Assembly: GCA_018432935.1 (NCBI GenBank)
Contig: JAHDSF010000021.1
Coordinates: 1-64,000, forward strand
DNA length: 64,000 nt
Direction: 5' to 3'
DNA from: Rhodospirillales bacterium
Lineage (GTDB): Bacteria > Pseudomonadota > Alphaproteobacteria > Rhodospirillales > Shumkoniaceae
Part shown: positions 1 to 11,664 of the stretch, piece after piece
Numbering within the stretch: position 1 is the stretch's first letter
Layout: every line of letters begins with the position of its first letter
Made by a program: the position numbers and the translations under genes
Notes under the pieces: generated by a model
Told to the model about the DNA's origin: nothing
What the model saw: the letters and a program-made list of their open reading frames with translations, nothing else
Databases searched by the model: none

Positions 1-82
1 AAACATCGAGACAAGCCCCCAGATACGCCAGATCGCCGAACACCTCCGGCGGCAGCCGACGTGCGGCTTCGAAGCCTGTCAT
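1..82 (-). CDS. Partial hypothetical protein, cut by the left edge
   Basis: An open minus-strand frame runs from an ATG at 82 off the left edge (27 codons visible, beginning MTGFEAARRL). Its ATG overlaps the TGA of the upstream small membrane protein as ATGA, the usual sign of translational coupling. The visible peptide has no motif I recognise. The call rests on the open frame and the coupling alone. Confidence 0.4.
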   Translation of the reverse strand, partial: MTGFEAARRLPPEVFGDLAYLGACLDV

Positions 83-336
83 CCCCGCCGACCCGTCACG
101 CCGTCGCCGTCGGCGGCGCGGTATGAGAAATGCGGGCTAGCCCTGGATTTCGACATGTTCCCGGCAACGAAGAGTACGAGAAGCAGCGCCAGAATGCCCA
201 CGCCGCCGATCAAGCCGCCGAAAAGGAGGAATAGAACCCCGTCAGGGTCGTCTGGTGCTGCCTCGCCATACATCAGCAGTTGTGGTGCCAAGCCGCCAAG
301 GATGCCGGCGAGAAGCGGCTTGATCATGTGGATCAT
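79..336 (-). CDS. Small two-helix membrane protein, unknown function
   Basis: I chose the ATG at 336 (MIHMIKPLLAG), which gives 85 residues; an in-frame start at 402 would add 22 residues without a better ribosome site. Two hydrophobic stretches are visible: residues about 5-22, and about 33-58, which is rich in Leu, Gly and Val. The C-terminus is Arg/Ser-rich and hydrophilic. The stop codon overlaps the start of the next minus-strand gene (ATGA), supporting a real coupled pair. I do not recognise the family. It could be a small inner-membrane accessory protein, but nothing in the sequence indicates the role. Confidence 0.5.
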   Translation of the reverse strand: MIHMIKPLLAGILGGLAPQLLMYGEAAPDDPDGVLFLLFGGLIGGVGILALLLVLFVAGNMSKSRASPHFSYRAADGDGVTGRRG

Positions 337-452
337 CGGCCCCCTCGCAGTATCAGGTTGCATTAATATCGATAAAATACACGGAAAAATGCGCATACAC
401 AAGGACTACTGACCCTGGCGTCTCGGCGGACTTGCACCCGGATGAGACGTGG

Positions 453-475
453 GTGGCCGGGTCGAGCCCGGCCAC
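453..475. repeat. Perfect 9-bp hairpin downstream of odhB
   Basis: GTGGCCGGG and CCCGGCCAC face each other across a 5-base loop, 22 bases past the odhB stop. No T-run follows on either strand, so it is a weak candidate for an intrinsic terminator. It resembles GC-rich intergenic palindromes scattered in alphaproteobacterial genomes. Confidence 0.5.
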
Positions 476-497
476 GACGAAGGGGGGAAGCGCTTGG

Positions 498-1772
498 CTA
501 GATCTCCAGCAGAATCCGCCGCGGGTCCTCGATGCACTCCTTGATGCGGACCAGGAACGAGACCGCCTCGCGGCCGTCGACGATGCGGTGGTCGTAGGAG
601 AGCGCGAGGTACATCATCGGCCGGGCCTGGAGCGAACCGTCAGCCATCACCATCGGGCGCTGCTGGATCTTGTGCATGCCCAGGATGCCGGACTGCGGCG
701 GGTTCAGAATCGGCGTCGACATCAACGAGCCGTAGACGCCGCCGTTGGTGATGGTGAAGGTGCCCCCCTGCAGCTCGTCCATCGTCAGCTTCCCGTCACG
801 AGCCCGCTTGCCGAGGTCGGCAACCTTCTTCTCGACCGCGGCGAAGCTCATGGCGTCGGCGTCCCGGATCACCGGCACCACCAGGCCCTGCTCGGTGCCG
901 ACCGCAACGCCGATGTCGTAGTGGTTCTTGTAGACGATGTCGTCGCCGTCGATCTCGGCGTTGACCGCCGGGAAGTCGTGGAGAGCGACGATCGCCGCCT
1001 TGACGAAGAACGACATGAAGCCGAGCCGCACACCGTGCCGCTTCTCGAAGCCCTCCTGCAGCGATTTGCGGGCCTCCATGACGGCGCCCATGTCGCACTC
1101 GTTGAAGGTGGTCAGCATGGCGGCGGTGTTCTGCGCCACCTTCAGGCGCTCGGCGACGCGGCGGCGCAGCCGCGACATCCGCACCCGCTCTTCGCGCTCG
1201 CCGGCCGGGCGGGGCGCGGAGGGCTGCGGGGCCGGGGCGGGCTTCTCCTCCCGGGCTTCCGGCTGCGGCTGCGGCGGGGCGTCCTGGGCGGGGCCGACCT
1301 TGTCGAGGAAGGCGATCACGTCGCCCTTGGTGAGGCGGCCGTCACGACCCGAGGCCGGGATCATTCCGGGATCCAGCACGTTCTCCTCGACCAGCTTGCG
1401 CACCGCCGGCGACAGCGGGGCAGCGCGCTCCGGTTCACGGCTCTCCTCGACCGGCTTCTTCGGCTCCTCGAGGGGCCGCTTGGCCTCGGGCGCCGTCGCG
1501 GCGGGCTTGGGCGCCGCCGCTGCGACCTTCTCTCCGCCGGCCGCGATGCGGCCGAGCACGGCCCCGACTTCGACCTCCGCCCCCTGGTCAGCGACGATCT
1601 CGCCCAGCTTGCCCGCCTGGGGCGCGTTGACCTCGAGCGTCACCTTGTCGGTTTCAAGCTCGACCAGCGGCTCATCCTGTTCGACGGCATCGCCGACGCC
1701 CTTGAGCCACTTCGCCACCGTCGCCCCGGTGACCGATTCCCCCAGTTGCGGGACGACGATCTCGATCGCCAT
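498..1772 (-). CDS. odhB: 2-oxoglutarate dehydrogenase E2 (dihydrolipoyl succinyltransferase)
   Basis: This is the E2 core of the 2-oxoglutarate dehydrogenase complex; it transfers the succinyl group from lipoyl-lysine to CoA in the TCA cycle (cytoplasm). The 424-residue length is normal. Residues 1-76 are a lipoyl domain with the acceptor lysine in ETDKVTLEV (Lys43). An Ala/Pro/Glu-rich linker follows, then a peripheral subunit-binding domain near 125-165 ([11 protein letters not shown]...GRLTKGDV) and the catalytic domain ending in [12 protein letters not shown] with the active-site HxxxDG. The ATG at 1772 has GGAGG about 6 bases upstream and matches the family start; an in-frame upstream start adds only 8 residues. 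It lies 30 bases after odhA in the same operon. An E3 gene is not visible and may lie beyond the left edge or elsewhere. Confidence 0.97.
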   Translation of the reverse strand: MAIEIVVPQLGESVTGATVAKWLKGVGDAVEQDEPLVELETDKVTLEVNAPQAGKLGEIVADQGAEVEVGAVLGRIAAGGEKVAAAAPKPAATAPEAKRPLEEPKKPVEESREPERAAPLSPAVRKLVEENVLDPGMIPASGRDGRLTKGDVIAFLDKVGPAQDAPPQPQPEAREEKPAPAPQPSAPRPAGEREERVRMSRLRRRVAERLKVAQNTAAMLTTFNECDMGAVMEARKSLQEGFEKRHGVRLGFMSFFVKAAIVALHDFPAVNAEIDGDDIVYKNHYDIGVAVGTEQGLVVPVIRDADAMSFAAVEKKVADLGKRARDGKLTMDELQGGTFTITNGGVYGSLMSTPILNPPQSGILGMHKIQQRPMVMADGSLQARPMMYLALSYDHRIVDGREAVSFLVRIKECIEDPRRILLEI

Positions 1773-1802
1773 GCCTGCCTCCTTTTCTGAAGCCAAACCA
1801 AG

Positions 1803-4751
1803 TCAGCTTGAAACCGCCTTGCGCTCGTTGCGCACGTACGCCGCCCACTGGGGGATGCGCTGGAACGGCTTGTCCAGCGCCTCGACCTCGGTGGTCAGCG
1901 CATCGACGACCAGCTTCTGCTGCTCGGTCAGGTGGGTCTTGGCGCGGCCGGTCGCCGGCGAGGCGGCGGCCTTGCGCCCGGCGTAGGCCGGGTGGTGGTT
2001 CTCGCGCCCCAGCTCCAGCAGCATGTCGGTCAGCCGCGGGAAGATGAAGTACCAGGCGCCCATGTTGGCGGGTTCCTCCTGGCACCACACGACCTCGGCG
2101 CGGCGATAGCGGCCGATGACGTCGAACAGGGTCTGCCATGGCAGCGGATAGAGCTGCTCGAGACGGACGATGGCGACGTCGCGGATGTTCTGGCTGCGCC
2201 GGTACTCCAGCAGGTCGTAGTAGACCTTGCCCGAGCACAGCACGAGCCGCCTGACCTGGTCGTCGGGGACTAGCGGGTCGATCTCGGGGATGACACGACG
2301 GAAGCGGCCGCCGGGCCCGAAATCGGCAAGCTGCGAGACGCACAGCTTGTAGCGCAGCAGCGACTTCGGCGTGAACACGACCAGAGGCTTGCGGAAGTTG
2401 CGGTGCAGCTGGCGGCGCAGGACGTGGAAGTAGTTGGCCGGCGTCGTGCAGTTGACGACCTGCAGGTTGTTCTCGGCGCACAGCTGCAGGTAGCGCTCGA
2501 TGCGCGCCGAGGAATGCTCCGGCCCCTGGCCCTCGTAGCCGTGCGGCAGCAGCATCACCAGGCCGCATAGGCGCAGCCACTTCGACTCGCCCGAGGCGAC
2601 GAACTGGTCGATGATCACCTGGGCCCCGTTGGCGAAATCGCCGAACTGCGCCTCCCAGATCACCAGCGCGTGCGGCTCGGCCAGCGAATAGCCGTACTCG
2701 AAGCCCAGCACGCCGGCTTCCGACAGCGGGCTGTCGAGGACCTCGAAGTAGCCCTGGTCGCGCCGGATATGGTTCAGGGGGACGTGCTTCTGCTCGGTCT
2801 CCTGGTCGACCAGGACGGCGTGGCGGTGCGAAAACGTGCCGCGCCCGGAATCCTGGCCCGACAGCCGCACCCCGCTGCCCTCGGCAAGGACGCTGCCGAA
2901 GGCGAGGTGCTCGGCGGTGCCCCAGTCGATGTTCTCGCCGCTCTCGATCATGCGGCGGCGGGTTTCGAGCAGGCGCACGATCTTCCTGTTGACGTTGAAG
3001 CCCTCGGGCGCGGTCGAGATGGCGGCGCCGATCTCGCGCAGGGTGGCCAGCGGCACCGCGGTGTCGTCGTCGCGCATCTCCTCTTCGCCGACGAAGTTGG
3101 CCAGTCCCTTCCATTCGCCCTGCAACCAGTCGGCGGTGTTGGGCCGGTAGCTGCCGGTGGCGGCGAACTCCTCGTCCATGCGGGCACGGAACTCCGCCTC
3201 CAGCGTCGTCGCCTCCTGCTCGCTGACGACACCTTCCTGGACCAGCTGGCGGGTGTAGATCTCGCGGGTGGTCGGATGCTTGCCGATCGCCCGGTACATC
3301 ACCGGCTGGGTGAAGCTGGGCTCGTCCGCCTCGTTGTGGCCGTGGCGGCGGTAGCAGAACATGTCGACCACCACGTCGCGCTTGAACTCCTGACGGAACT
3401 CGGTGGCGATGCGGGCGACGTGGACCACCGCCTCGGGATCGTCGCCGTTGACGTGGAAGATCGGCGCCTGGATCGACTTGGCGACGTCCGACGGATAGGG
3501 CGACGAGCGCGAATGCCGCGGCGCCGTGGTGAAGCCGATCTGGTTGTTGACGATGAAGTGGACGGTGCCGCCGATCGTGTAGCCGTGAAGCTGCGACAGC
3601 TCCAGGCTCTCGGCGACCAGCCCCTGGCCGGCGAAGGCGGCGTCGCCGTGCATCAGCACCGCCATCACCTGGCGGCGGTCGGCGTCGCCGCGCTGCACCT
3701 GCTTGGCGCGCGCCTTGCCCAGCACCACCGGGTTGACGGCCTCGAGATGGGACGGGTTGGCGGTCAGCGACAGGTGCACTACGTTGCCGTCGAAATCGCG
3801 ATCGGCCGAGGCGCCAAGGTGGTACTTGACGTCGCCCGAACCCTCGACGTCCTCGGGGTAGGCGGAATTGCCCTGGAACTCCGAGAAGATGGCGCGGTAG
3901 GGCTTGCGCAGTACGTTGGCGAGCACGTTCAGACGGCCGCGGTGCGGCATCCCCAGCACCACCTCGCGCACGCCGAGCTGACCGCCGCGCTTGAGGATCT
4001 GCTCCAGCGCCGGGATCAGCGCCTCCCCGCCGTCGAGCCCGAACCGCTTGGTGCCGACGTACTTGACGTGGAGGAACTTCTCGAAGCCCTCGGCCTCGGT
4101 CAGGCGCTCGAGGATGGCGCGCTTGCCCTTCAGCGTGAAGACGGTCTGGTTGCGGATGCCCTCGATGCGGCGCTGGATCCACGCCTTCTCCTCGGGCTCC
4201 ATGATGTGCATGAACTCGACGCCGATCGAGCCGCAGTAGGTCTCGCGCAGGATCTTGAGGATCTCGCGCAAGGTGGCGGTCTCGAGGCCCAGCACGTAAT
4301 CGATGAAGATCGGCCGGTCCATGTCGGCTTCGCTGAAGCCGTAGGTCTTGGGATCGAGCTCGGGGTGGTAGTCGTTGCCTTCGAGGCCCAGGGGATCGAA
4401 GCGGGCGATCAGGTGGCCGCGCACCCGGTAGACCCGGATCATCATCAGCGCGCGCACCGAATCGAGGATCGCCTGGCGTGCCTTGCCGGGGTCGGCCGAG
4501 ACCCTTTTCTCGATCGCGACCGCCTGCGAGGCCCCCGTCCCGTTGCCGGGGCGGATCAGCCGCGCCTCGCGCGGCGCCCAGCTCGCCCCGCGCATTTCGG
4601 CGGCGAAACGGCTGCCGTCATCGCGCAGCTCATGGAAATAGGATGCCCAGCTCGGGTCGACCGAGCCGGGGTCTTCCAGGAAACGTTCGTAAAGCTCCGC
4701 GATGAAGCCCGCGTTGGCCCCGTTGAGGAACGACTCGATGCCATCCGTCAT
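1803..4751 (-). CDS. odhA: 2-oxoglutarate dehydrogenase E1 component
   Basis: This thiamine-diphosphate decarboxylase converts 2-oxoglutarate and lipoyl-E2 to succinyl-lipoyl-E2 and CO2. At 982 residues it has the usual length. It begins with the family-typical N-terminal segment (FLNGANAGFIAELYERFL) that docks E2. It carries GMPHRGRLNVL with the substrate-binding histidine, GDAAFAGQG of the thiamine-diphosphate fold, and FCYRRHGHNEADEPSFTQP. The C-terminal transketolase-like domain (CQEEPANMGAW) is intact. odhB follows after 30 bases. The 205-base gap upstream holds the sucCD terminator, so odhAB may also have its own promoter. Confidence 0.98.
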   Translation of the reverse strand: MTDGIESFLNGANAGFIAELYERFLEDPGSVDPSWASYFHELRDDGSRFAAEMRGASWAPREARLIRPGNGTGASQAVAIEKRVSADPGKARQAILDSVRALMMIRVYRVRGHLIARFDPLGLEGNDYHPELDPKTYGFSEADMDRPIFIDYVLGLETATLREILKILRETYCGSIGVEFMHIMEPEEKAWIQRRIEGIRNQTVFTLKGKRAILERLTEAEGFEKFLHVKYVGTKRFGLDGGEALIPALEQILKRGGQLGVREVVLGMPHRGRLNVLANVLRKPYRAIFSEFQGNSAYPEDVEGSGDVKYHLGASADRDFDGNVVHLSLTANPSHLEAVNPVVLGKARAKQVQRGDADRRQVMAVLMHGDAAFAGQGLVAESLELSQLHGYTIGGTVHFIVNNQIGFTTAPRHSRSSPYPSDVAKSIQAPIFHVNGDDPEAVVHVARIATEFRQEFKRDVVVDMFCYRRHGHNEADEPSFTQPVMYRAIGKHPTTREIYTRQLVQEGVVSEQEATTLEAEFRARMDEEFAATGSYRPNTADWLQGEWKGLANFVGEEEMRDDDTAVPLATLREIGAAISTAPEGFNVNRKIVRLLETRRRMIESGENIDWGTAEHLAFGSVLAEGSGVRLSGQDSGRGTFSHRHAVLVDQETEQKHVPLNHIRRDQGYFEVLDSPLSEAGVLGFEYGYSLAEPHALVIWEAQFGDFANGAQVIIDQFVASGESKWLRLCGLVMLLPHGYEGQGPEHSSARIERYLQLCAENNLQVVNCTTPANYFHVLRRQLHRNFRKPLVVFTPKSLLRYKLCVSQLADFGPGGRFRRVIPEIDPLVPDDQVRRLVLCSGKVYYDLLEYRRSQNIRDVAIVRLEQLYPLPWQTLFDVIGRYRRAEVVWCQEEPANMGAWYFIFPRLTDMLLELGRENHHPAYAGRKAAASPATGRAKTHLTEQQKLVVDALTTEVEALDKPFQRIPQWAAYVRNERKAVSS

Positions 4752-4849
4752 GTGCCCGCCCGTCCGTCACATCAGCCCGCTGCGTCGCCGGACCCGCAGT
4801 GCGGAATTATTCTAAGCCATTGCCGCCAAATCGAGAACGCATACCCGCC

Positions 4850-4873
4850 AATATATAGGGCCGCCGGCGGCCC
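4850..4873 (-). terminator. Candidate intrinsic terminator after sucCD
   Basis: On the minus strand AGGGCCG-CCGG-CGGCCCT forms a 7-bp GC stem followed by TATATATT. It lies about 85 bases after the sucD stop and before odhA. The tract after the stem is AT-rich but not a pure U-run, so termination may be partial. Confidence 0.55.
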
Positions 4874-4956
4874 TTCGCAGGGGCCGCCCCCGTCGACCAG
4901 GCACTGCGTGGCCGGTTTCGGACGTTCTGTCCATTCCCCAATGGGGAGAGGCGGTT

Positions 4957-5832
4957 TCAGCGCTTCAAGGCTTCCAGCATCGTGGTGCCGATCGCGGCCG
5001 GGGATTCCGACACCCGCACCCCGGCGCCCTTCAGCGCCTCGATCTTGTCGGCGGCGGTGCCCTTGCCGCCCGAGATGATCGCCCCCGCGTGGCCCATCCG
5101 CCGCCCCTTCGGCGCCGTCAGGCCGGCGATGAAGGCGACCACCGGCTTCTTCACCTTGGAGGCGCGGATGAACGCCGCGGCTTCCTCCTCGGCGGTGCCA
5201 CCGATCTCTCCGATCATGATCACCGCCTCGGTGCCGGGATCGGCGAAGAACAGCTCCAGGCAATCGACGAAGCTGGTCCCGTTGACCGGATCGCCGCCGA
5301 TGCCGATGCAGGTGCTCTGCCCCAGGCCGACGGCGGTGGTCTGCGCCACCGCCTCGTAGGTCAGGGTGCCCGAGCGCGACACGATGCCGACCTTCCCCTG
5401 GGCGTGGATGTGGCCCGGCATGATGCCGATCTTGCATTCGCCGGGGGTGATGATGCCGGGGCAGTTGGGGCCGATCAGGCGGGTTTTCGAGCCCTGCAGG
5501 GCGCGCTTGACGCCGACCATGTCGAGCACCGGGATGCCCTCGGTGATGCAGACCACCAGGGGCAGCCCCGCCTCGATCGCCTCGTGCATCGAATCGGCGG
5601 CGAACGGCGGCGGCACATAGATCACCGAGGCATTGGCGCCGGTCGCCGCGACCGCTTCCGCCACGGTGTCGAAAACCGGCAGGTCGAGGTGCGTGGTGCC
5701 GCCCTTGCCTGGCGTGACGCCGCCGACCATCCTGGTCCCGTAGGCGATCGCCTGCTCGGAGTGGAAGGTGCCCTGGGCGCCGGTGAAGCCCTGGCAGATG
5801 ACCCGGGTTTCGGCATTGACGAGGATCGACAT
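4957..5832 (-). CDS. sucD: Succinyl-CoA synthetase (ADP/GDP-forming) alpha subunit
   Basis: This is the alpha subunit of succinate-CoA ligase, which makes ATP or GTP from succinyl-CoA. The 291-residue length is normal. Visible features are the N-terminal CoA-binding Rossmann domain ([19 protein letters not shown]), [28 protein letters not shown], and [14 protein letters not shown], which holds the phospho-histidine. The ATG overlaps the sucC stop by one base (TGATG), so the two subunits are translationally coupled. A longer open frame upstream only reads through sucC in the wrong frame. Confidence 0.98.
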   Translation of the reverse strand: MSILVNAETRVICQGFTGAQGTFHSEQAIAYGTRMVGGVTPGKGGTTHLDLPVFDTVAEAVAATGANASVIYVPPPFAADSMHEAIEAGLPLVVCITEGIPVLDMVGVKRALQGSKTRLIGPNCPGIITPGECKIGIMPGHIHAQGKVGIVSRSGTLTYEAVAQTTAVGLGQSTCIGIGGDPVNGTSFVDCLELFFADPGTEAVIMIGEIGGTAEEEAAAFIRASKVKKPVVAFIAGLTAPKGRRMGHAGAIISGGKGTAADKIEALKGAGVRVSESPAAIGTTMLEALKR

Positions 5833-7001
5833 CAGGCCGCCTCCTTGACCGCGGTCACGATCTTTCGGGCGGCATCCGCAAGGTCGTCGGCCGACAGGAT
5901 GTCGAGGCCGGATTTCTGCAGGATCGCCTTGCCTTTCTGCACGTTGGTGCCCTCCAGCCGGACCACCAGGGGCACGTTGAGGCTGACCTCCCGTGCCGCA
6001 TCGACGATGCCTTCGGCGATCACGTCGCAGCGCATGATGCCGCCGAAGATGTTGACCAGGATTCCTTCGACGGCGGGGTCGGACAGGATCAGCTTGAATG
6101 CTGCGGCGACCCGTTCGCGGGTGGCGCCGCCGCCGACGTCGAGGAAGTTGGCGGGATCGCCGCCGTACTGCTTGATGATGTCCATGGTGGTCATCGCCAG
6201 CCCGGCCCCGTTGACCAGGCAGCCGATGTTGCCGTCGAGCTTGATGTAGTTGAGGCCGTCGACAGCGGCGACGCGCTCGATCGGATCCTCCTCGTCGACG
6301 TCGCGCAGCTCCTCCACGTCCTTGTGGCGGAAGAGGGCGTTGTCGTCGAAATTCATCTTGGCGTCGAGGGCGATCACGTCGCCCTGGCGGGTGACGACCA
6401 GCGGGTTGATCTCGACCAGCGAGCAGTCGAGCGAGACGAACGCCCGGTAGATGCCCTGCAGGAGCTTGACCGCCTGGCCCACCTGCTTGCCCTGCAGGCC
6501 GAGCGCGAACGCCAGCGCCCGCGCCTGGTAGGGCAGCAGCCCGAAGGCGGGATCGATCGCCACCTTGAGGATCTTCTCGGGGGTCTTGGCCGCGACCTCC
6601 TCGATGTCCATGCCGCCTTCGGTGGAGGCGATGATGGTGACCCGCCCGGGGCCGCGGTCGACCAGCAGGCTGAGGTACAGCTCGCGGGCGATCTCGCAGC
6701 CTTCCTCGACATAGACGCGCTTGACCTCGCGCCCCTGCGGGCCGGTCTGCTTGGTGACCAGCCGCGTGCCGATCATGGCCTTGGCGAGGTCGCCGACCTG
6801 CTCGATGTCGCGGGTGACCTTGACGCCTCCGGCCTTGCCGCGGCCGCCGGCATGGATCTGGGCCTTGACGACCCACACCGGCCCGGCCAACGCCTCGGCG
6901 GCGTTCTTGGCCTCGCGGGCCGTGTAGGCGACCCCGCCCTTGGGCACGGCGACCCCGAACTTGGCCAGCAGCTGCTTGGCCTGATACTCGTGGATGTTCA
7001 T
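5832..7001 (-). CDS. sucC: Succinyl-CoA synthetase beta subunit
   Basis: This is the nucleotide-binding beta subunit that pairs with SucD. At 389 residues it matches the family. An ATP-grasp domain starts at [17 protein letters not shown], with [19 protein letters not shown] in the nucleotide site. The C-terminal ligase domain contains [11 protein letters not shown]. It sits 43 bases downstream of mdh and overlaps sucD by one base, in the mdh-sucCD arrangement common in alphaproteobacteria. Confidence 0.98.
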   Translation of the reverse strand: MNIHEYQAKQLLAKFGVAVPKGGVAYTAREAKNAAEALAGPVWVVKAQIHAGGRGKAGGVKVTRDIEQVGDLAKAMIGTRLVTKQTGPQGREVKRVYVEEGCEIARELYLSLLVDRGPGRVTIIASTEGGMDIEEVAAKTPEKILKVAIDPAFGLLPYQARALAFALGLQGKQVGQAVKLLQGIYRAFVSLDCSLVEINPLVVTRQGDVIALDAKMNFDDNALFRHKDVEELRDVDEEDPIERVAAVDGLNYIKLDGNIGCLVNGAGLAMTTMDIIKQYGGDPANFLDVGGGATRERVAAAFKLILSDPAVEGILVNIFGGIMRCDVIAEGIVDAAREVSLNVPLVVRLEGTNVQKGKAILQKSGLDILSADDLADAARKIVTAVKEAA

Positions 7002-7044
7002 GTCCGCCCCTCGATGCGAACCGGCGCCCCCGGCGCCGGCGGGC

Positions 7045-8067
<1,023 letters not shown>

Positions 8068-8152
8068 TTAGGTAACGTCTTTCGGTTGCGGCGGCAAGGC
8101 CGGGCGGCGCGGAAGATAAGGCTCTTCCGTGTGGAGCGCCCGGCGAAGCCCG

Positions 8153-8178
8153 CCTCTCCGCCCTTGGGGGGCGGAGAG
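8153..8178. repeat. GC-rich palindrome between sdhB and mdh
   Basis: CCTCTCCGCCC and GGGCGGAGAGG pair across a short loop, 18 bases past the sdhB stop. It resembles the CTCTCC/GGAGAG palindromes at 55.0 kb and 57.7 kb and may be the same dispersed element. It could also act as a 3'-end hairpin for sdhCDAB. Confidence 0.55.
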
Positions 8179-8195
8179 GGAAGAAGAGGACAGCC

Positions 8196-8975
8196 TCACC
8201 GCGTGACGAGCAGCTTCTTGATCTCGGCGATCGCCCGGCCCGGATTGAGCCCCTTGGGGCAGGCTGCCGTGCAGTTCATGATCGTGTGGCAGCTGTAGAG
8301 CCGGCGCTCGTCTTCCAGGAAATCCAGCCGATCGCCGGTCGCCTCGTCGCGCGAATCGCGGATCCAGCGGTAGGCCTGCAGAAGGACGGCAGGCCCGTAA
8401 TAGCCGCGCTCGCCGTTCCACCAGAAGCTGGGGCAGCTGGTCTGGCAGCAGAAGCACAGGATGCACTCCCACAGCCCGTCGAGCTGGGCGCGCTCCGCCG
8501 GGCTCTGCAGACGCTCGCGGTCGGGCGGGGCGGGGGTGTCGGTCTTCAGCCACGGCTGGATCGCATTGTACTGCGCGATCGGCGTCGACAGGTCCGGCAC
8601 CAGGTCCTTGATCACCGGCCGGTGCGGCAGGGGGTAGATCTTGATCACCCCCTTGAAGTCCTCGATCGGCTTGGTGCAGGCGAGCGTGTTCATGCCGCCG
8701 ATGTTCATCGCGCAACTGCCGCACACGCCCTCTCGGCACGAGCGCCGGAAGGTCAGCGTGGAATCGATCTCGTCCTTGATCTTGATCAGGGCGTCGAGAA
8801 CCATCGGCCCGCACTTGTCGAGATCGAGGAAGTACGAATCCATGCGCGGATTGCCGCCGACCTCGGGATCCCAGCGGTAGATCCGGAACTCGCGCACCCG
8901 GGTCGCGCCCGCGGGGGCCGGGAAGGTCTTGCCCTTGACGATCCTGGAGTTCGGGGGAAGGAAGAATTGAACCAT
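8196..8975 (-). CDS. sdhB: Succinate dehydrogenase iron-sulfur subunit
   Basis: This subunit of complex II relays electrons from SdhA flavin to quinone. The 259 residues hold all three cluster sites: CREGVCGSC plus a later Cys for [2Fe-2S]; [11 protein letters not shown]; and [17 protein letters not shown] for the [4Fe-4S]/[3Fe-4S] pair. It lies 16 bases after sdhA and is the last gene of sdhCDAB. Confidence 0.98.
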   Translation of the reverse strand: MVQFFLPPNSRIVKGKTFPAPAGATRVREFRIYRWDPEVGGNPRMDSYFLDLDKCGPMVLDALIKIKDEIDSTLTFRRSCREGVCGSCAMNIGGMNTLACTKPIEDFKGVIKIYPLPHRPVIKDLVPDLSTPIAQYNAIQPWLKTDTPAPPDRERLQSPAERAQLDGLWECILCFCCQTSCPSFWWNGERGYYGPAVLLQAYRWIRDSRDEATGDRLDFLEDERRLYSCHTIMNCTAACPKGLNPGRAIAEIKKLLVTR

Positions 8976-8991
8976 GTTTCGCCTCTCTTCC

Positions 8992-10785
8992 CTAATAGAC
9001 CCGTTCCTTGGGCGGGATCACCTCGACCTCGTCGGTCAGGGTGCGCATGTGCACCGGCCGGTAGCTGATGGCCGGCTTGCCGCTCCCCCCGAACGCGATC
9101 AGCGTATGCTTCAGCCAGTTGACGTCGTCGCGTTTGGGGAAGTCCTCACGCGCATGCGCCCCCCGGCTTTCGGTGCGGGCCTCCGCCGAGTACATGGTGG
9201 CCCGCGCGCTGACGAGGAGGTTCTCGAGCTCGAGCGCTTCGACCAGGTCGGAGTTCCAGATCAGCGAGTGGTCGCCGAGCTTGAGGTCCTTGACCGAGGT
9301 CGCAGCCTGGTCGATCAGCTTGCAGCCTTCCTTCAGCACCTTGGCGTCGCGGAACACCGCGGCGTTGTTCTGCATCGTCCGCTGCATGGCGGTGCGGATT
9401 TCCGAGGTCGGCCGCGAGCCCGAGGCGTGCCGGATGCGGTCGAACCGCGCCAGCCCCTCGTCGCCGGCCTCCTTGGGCAGCGGCGGCGGCAGAGGACCGC
9501 CGGCCTTGACCAGTTCGGCCGCCCGCAGCCCGGCGGCGCGGCCGAACACGATGAGGTCGAGCAGCGAGTTGGTGCCCAGCCGATTGGCCCCGTGCACCGA
9601 GACGCAGGCCGCCTCGCCGATCGCCATCAGCCCGGGGCACACCGCGTCGGGATCGTCGCCGGTCGGCCGCAGCACCTCGGAATGGAAGTTGGTCGGAATG
9701 CCGCCCATGCTGTAGTGGGCGGTCGGGATCACCGGGATCGGCTCCCGGGTGCAGTCGACGCCGGCGAAGATCTTGGCCGTCTCGGCGATGCCGGGCAGGC
9801 GCTCGTGGATCATCTTGGCATCGAGATGCTCGAGGTGGAGGTGGATGTGGTCCTTGTGGTCGCCCACCCCGCGGCCCTCGCGGATCTCGATCGTCATCGC
9901 CCGGCTGACCACGTCGCGCGAGGCGAGGTCCTTGGCGGTCGGGGCGTAGCGCTCCATGAACCGCTCGCCTTCCGAATTGGTGAGATAGCCGCCCTCGCCG
10001 CGGACGCCTTCGGTGATCAGGCAGCCGGCGCCGTAGATGCCGGTGGGATGGAACTGCACGAACTCCATGTCCTGGAGCGGCAGGCCGGCGCGCACGACCA
10101 GGCCGTTGCCGTCGCCGGTCGAGGTATGGGCGAGCGTCGAGGAGAAGTATGTGCGCCCGGCGCCACCGGTCGCGAGCACCGTGAGGTGGGCGCGGAAGCG
10201 GTGGATGGTGCCGTCCTCGAGCTGCCACGCCAGCAGGCCCTGGCAGGCCCCATCGGCGCCCATGATGAGGTCGATGGCGTAGAACTCGGAGAAGAACTGG
10301 GCGTCGTTCTTGAGGCACTGCTGGTAGAGGGTGTGGATGATCGCGTGCCCGGTGCGGTCGGCCGCGGCGCAGGCGCGCGGCACCGGCGCCTTGCCGAAGT
10401 CGCGCATGTGGCCGCCGAACGGCCGCTGGTAGATGCGCCCGTCCTCGGTGCGCGAGAACGGCACCCCGAAGTGCTCGAGCTCGACCACCGCAGGGATCGC
10501 GTTGCGGCACATGTACTCGATCGCGTCCTGGTCACCCAGCCAGTCGGAGCCCTTGACGGTGTCGTACATGTGCCAGCGCCAGTCGTCCGGCTCCATGTTG
10601 CCGAGCGCGGCGCCGACCCCTCCCTGCGCCGCCACCGTATGGCTGCGGGTGGGGAAGACCTTGCTGATGCAGGCGGTGCGCAGCCCGGCCGCGGCCATTC
10701 CCAGGGTGGCCCGCAATCCCGACCCTCCGCCGCCGACGACGAGCACGTCGTAGGCGTGGTCGATCACTTGGTAGGCGTTTGCCAT
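8992..10785 (-). CDS. sdhA: Succinate dehydrogenase flavoprotein subunit
   Basis: This is the FAD subunit that oxidises succinate to fumarate. At 597 residues it matches the mitochondrial/alphaproteobacterial type. The N-terminus has the FAD Rossmann motif [14 protein letters not shown] and the covalent-flavin region [17 protein letters not shown], where the His carries [31 protein letters not shown] and [13 protein letters not shown] are also present. The start lies 7 bases after the sdhD stop. Confidence 0.98.
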   Translation of the reverse strand: MANAYQVIDHAYDVLVVGGGGSGLRATLGMAAAGLRTACISKVFPTRSHTVAAQGGVGAALGNMEPDDWRWHMYDTVKGSDWLGDQDAIEYMCRNAIPAVVELEHFGVPFSRTEDGRIYQRPFGGHMRDFGKAPVPRACAAADRTGHAIIHTLYQQCLKNDAQFFSEFYAIDLIMGADGACQGLLAWQLEDGTIHRFRAHLTVLATGGAGRTYFSSTLAHTSTGDGNGLVVRAGLPLQDMEFVQFHPTGIYGAGCLITEGVRGEGGYLTNSEGERFMERYAPTAKDLASRDVVSRAMTIEIREGRGVGDHKDHIHLHLEHLDAKMIHERLPGIAETAKIFAGVDCTREPIPVIPTAHYSMGGIPTNFHSEVLRPTGDDPDAVCPGLMAIGEAACVSVHGANRLGTNSLLDLIVFGRAAGLRAAELVKAGGPLPPPLPKEAGDEGLARFDRIRHASGSRPTSEIRTAMQRTMQNNAAVFRDAKVLKEGCKLIDQAATSVKDLKLGDHSLIWNSDLVEALELENLLVSARATMYSAEARTESRGAHAREDFPKRDDVNWLKHTLIAFGGSGKPAISYRPVHMRTLTDEVEVIPPKERVY

Positions 10786-10792
10786 GATCTGG

Positions 10793-11209
10793 TTATCCCC
10801 CCAGGCCGATCTTGATCACCGCGATGATCGCGAACACCGCCATGATCACGCAGGCGAACGAGATGGCGACGGACGCCGACATCTCCAGCGCCGCACCGTG
10901 AATGTAGTCGTGCACGACGACCTTGCCGGCGAGCATCCCGTGCCAGAAGACGCAGATGATGAACAGGATCATCAGGGTCATGTTCCCGGGCGCCGAGAGC
11001 CAGGCCTGCATCGCCGCATGATCCGCGGCGACGCCGCTCAGCAGCGAATAGAGGAACCAGGGAAGCAGCGGGATCAGGCCGACGGCCGTCAGACGCGACA
11101 GCAGCCATTCGTGCGGCCCGCGACGATCGGAGCCGGAACCGCGGGCATGGCCCAGCGAGGTCTGACGGGATCCGGAATCGCGGCCGAACTGCCAGTTGTG
11201 CGTACCCAT
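10793..11209 (-). CDS. sdhD: Succinate dehydrogenase membrane anchor subunit D
   Basis: This is one of two membrane subunits holding heme b and the quinone site. Three hydrophobic helices are visible (about 45-62, 72-95 and 108-132). [18 protein letters not shown] in the second helix supplies the expected heme histidine and the Asp-Tyr of the quinone pocket. The N-terminal 35 residues before the first helix are polar and Arg-rich. The gene sits 19 bases after sdhC and 7 before sdhA. Confidence 0.93.
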   Translation of the reverse strand: MGTHNWQFGRDSGSRQTSLGHARGSGSDRRGPHEWLLSRLTAVGLIPLLPWFLYSLLSGVAADHAAMQAWLSAPGNMTLMILFIICVFWHGMLAGKVVVHDYIHGAALEMSASVAISFACVIMAVFAIIAVIKIGLGG

Positions 11210-11228
11210 GGGTGCGTTCTCCGTCGTC

Positions 11229-11630
11229 CTAGAGGGCGAGGCGGGCGATGACGATCGCCCAGAAGACGACGACCGTCAGCGCGGTCAGGGCGAGGACCGT
11301 CAGCCCCGTCGCGACCACCTGCGGCATCTCGAAGCCCCAGCCTAGGTCCCACACCATGAAGCGGATGCCGTTGTAGAAGTGGAAGAACAGGGCCACCGAG
11401 ACGCCGAAATAGACGAGCCAGCCGAACCACGAGGTCAGGAAGACCATGACCGAGGCGTAGACGTCGGGGCCATAGGCCGCGGCACCTAGCCACAGGATCA
11501 TGAACAGGAGCCCGAATCCCATGATGCCGCCCGTCATCCGGTTGGCAACCGAGAGGGCGGAGGTGATCCGGATCATGTTGTAGGCTTGCAGGTGCGGCGA
11601 GATCGGCCGCGTCAGTCTCGGTTGTGCCAT
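11229..11630 (-). CDS. sdhC: Succinate dehydrogenase cytochrome b556 subunit C
   Basis: This is the second membrane anchor of complex II. At 133 residues it has the family opening RPISPHLQAYN and three transmembrane helices. FFHFYNGIRFMVWD contains the heme-ligand position (aligning with His84 of E. coli SdhC by my reading). The second histidine of the E. coli motif, GIRHM, is Phe here; that residue is not the heme ligand. It is the first gene of sdhCDAB, with a good candidate promoter at 11665-11693. Confidence 0.94.
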   Translation of the reverse strand: MAQPRLTRPISPHLQAYNMIRITSALSVANRMTGGIMGFGLLFMILWLGAAAYGPDVYASVMVFLTSWFGWLVYFGVSVALFFHFYNGIRFMVWDLGWGFEMPQVVATGLTVLALTALTVVVFWAIVIARLAL

Positions 11631-11664
11631 GAAGCGTGCCTCCCGCGACGGAAAGACTGCTTCC

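Noticed and set aside
432..1790. Long plus-strand open frame opposite odhB
   Set aside because: It is a shadow of the GC-rich odhB gene: low-complexity Arg/Leu/Asp content, no family, and odhB is certain on the other strand.
2670..5078. 802-codon plus-strand open frame opposite odhA
   Set aside because: Shadow of odhA in another frame, with skewed composition and no recognisable domain.
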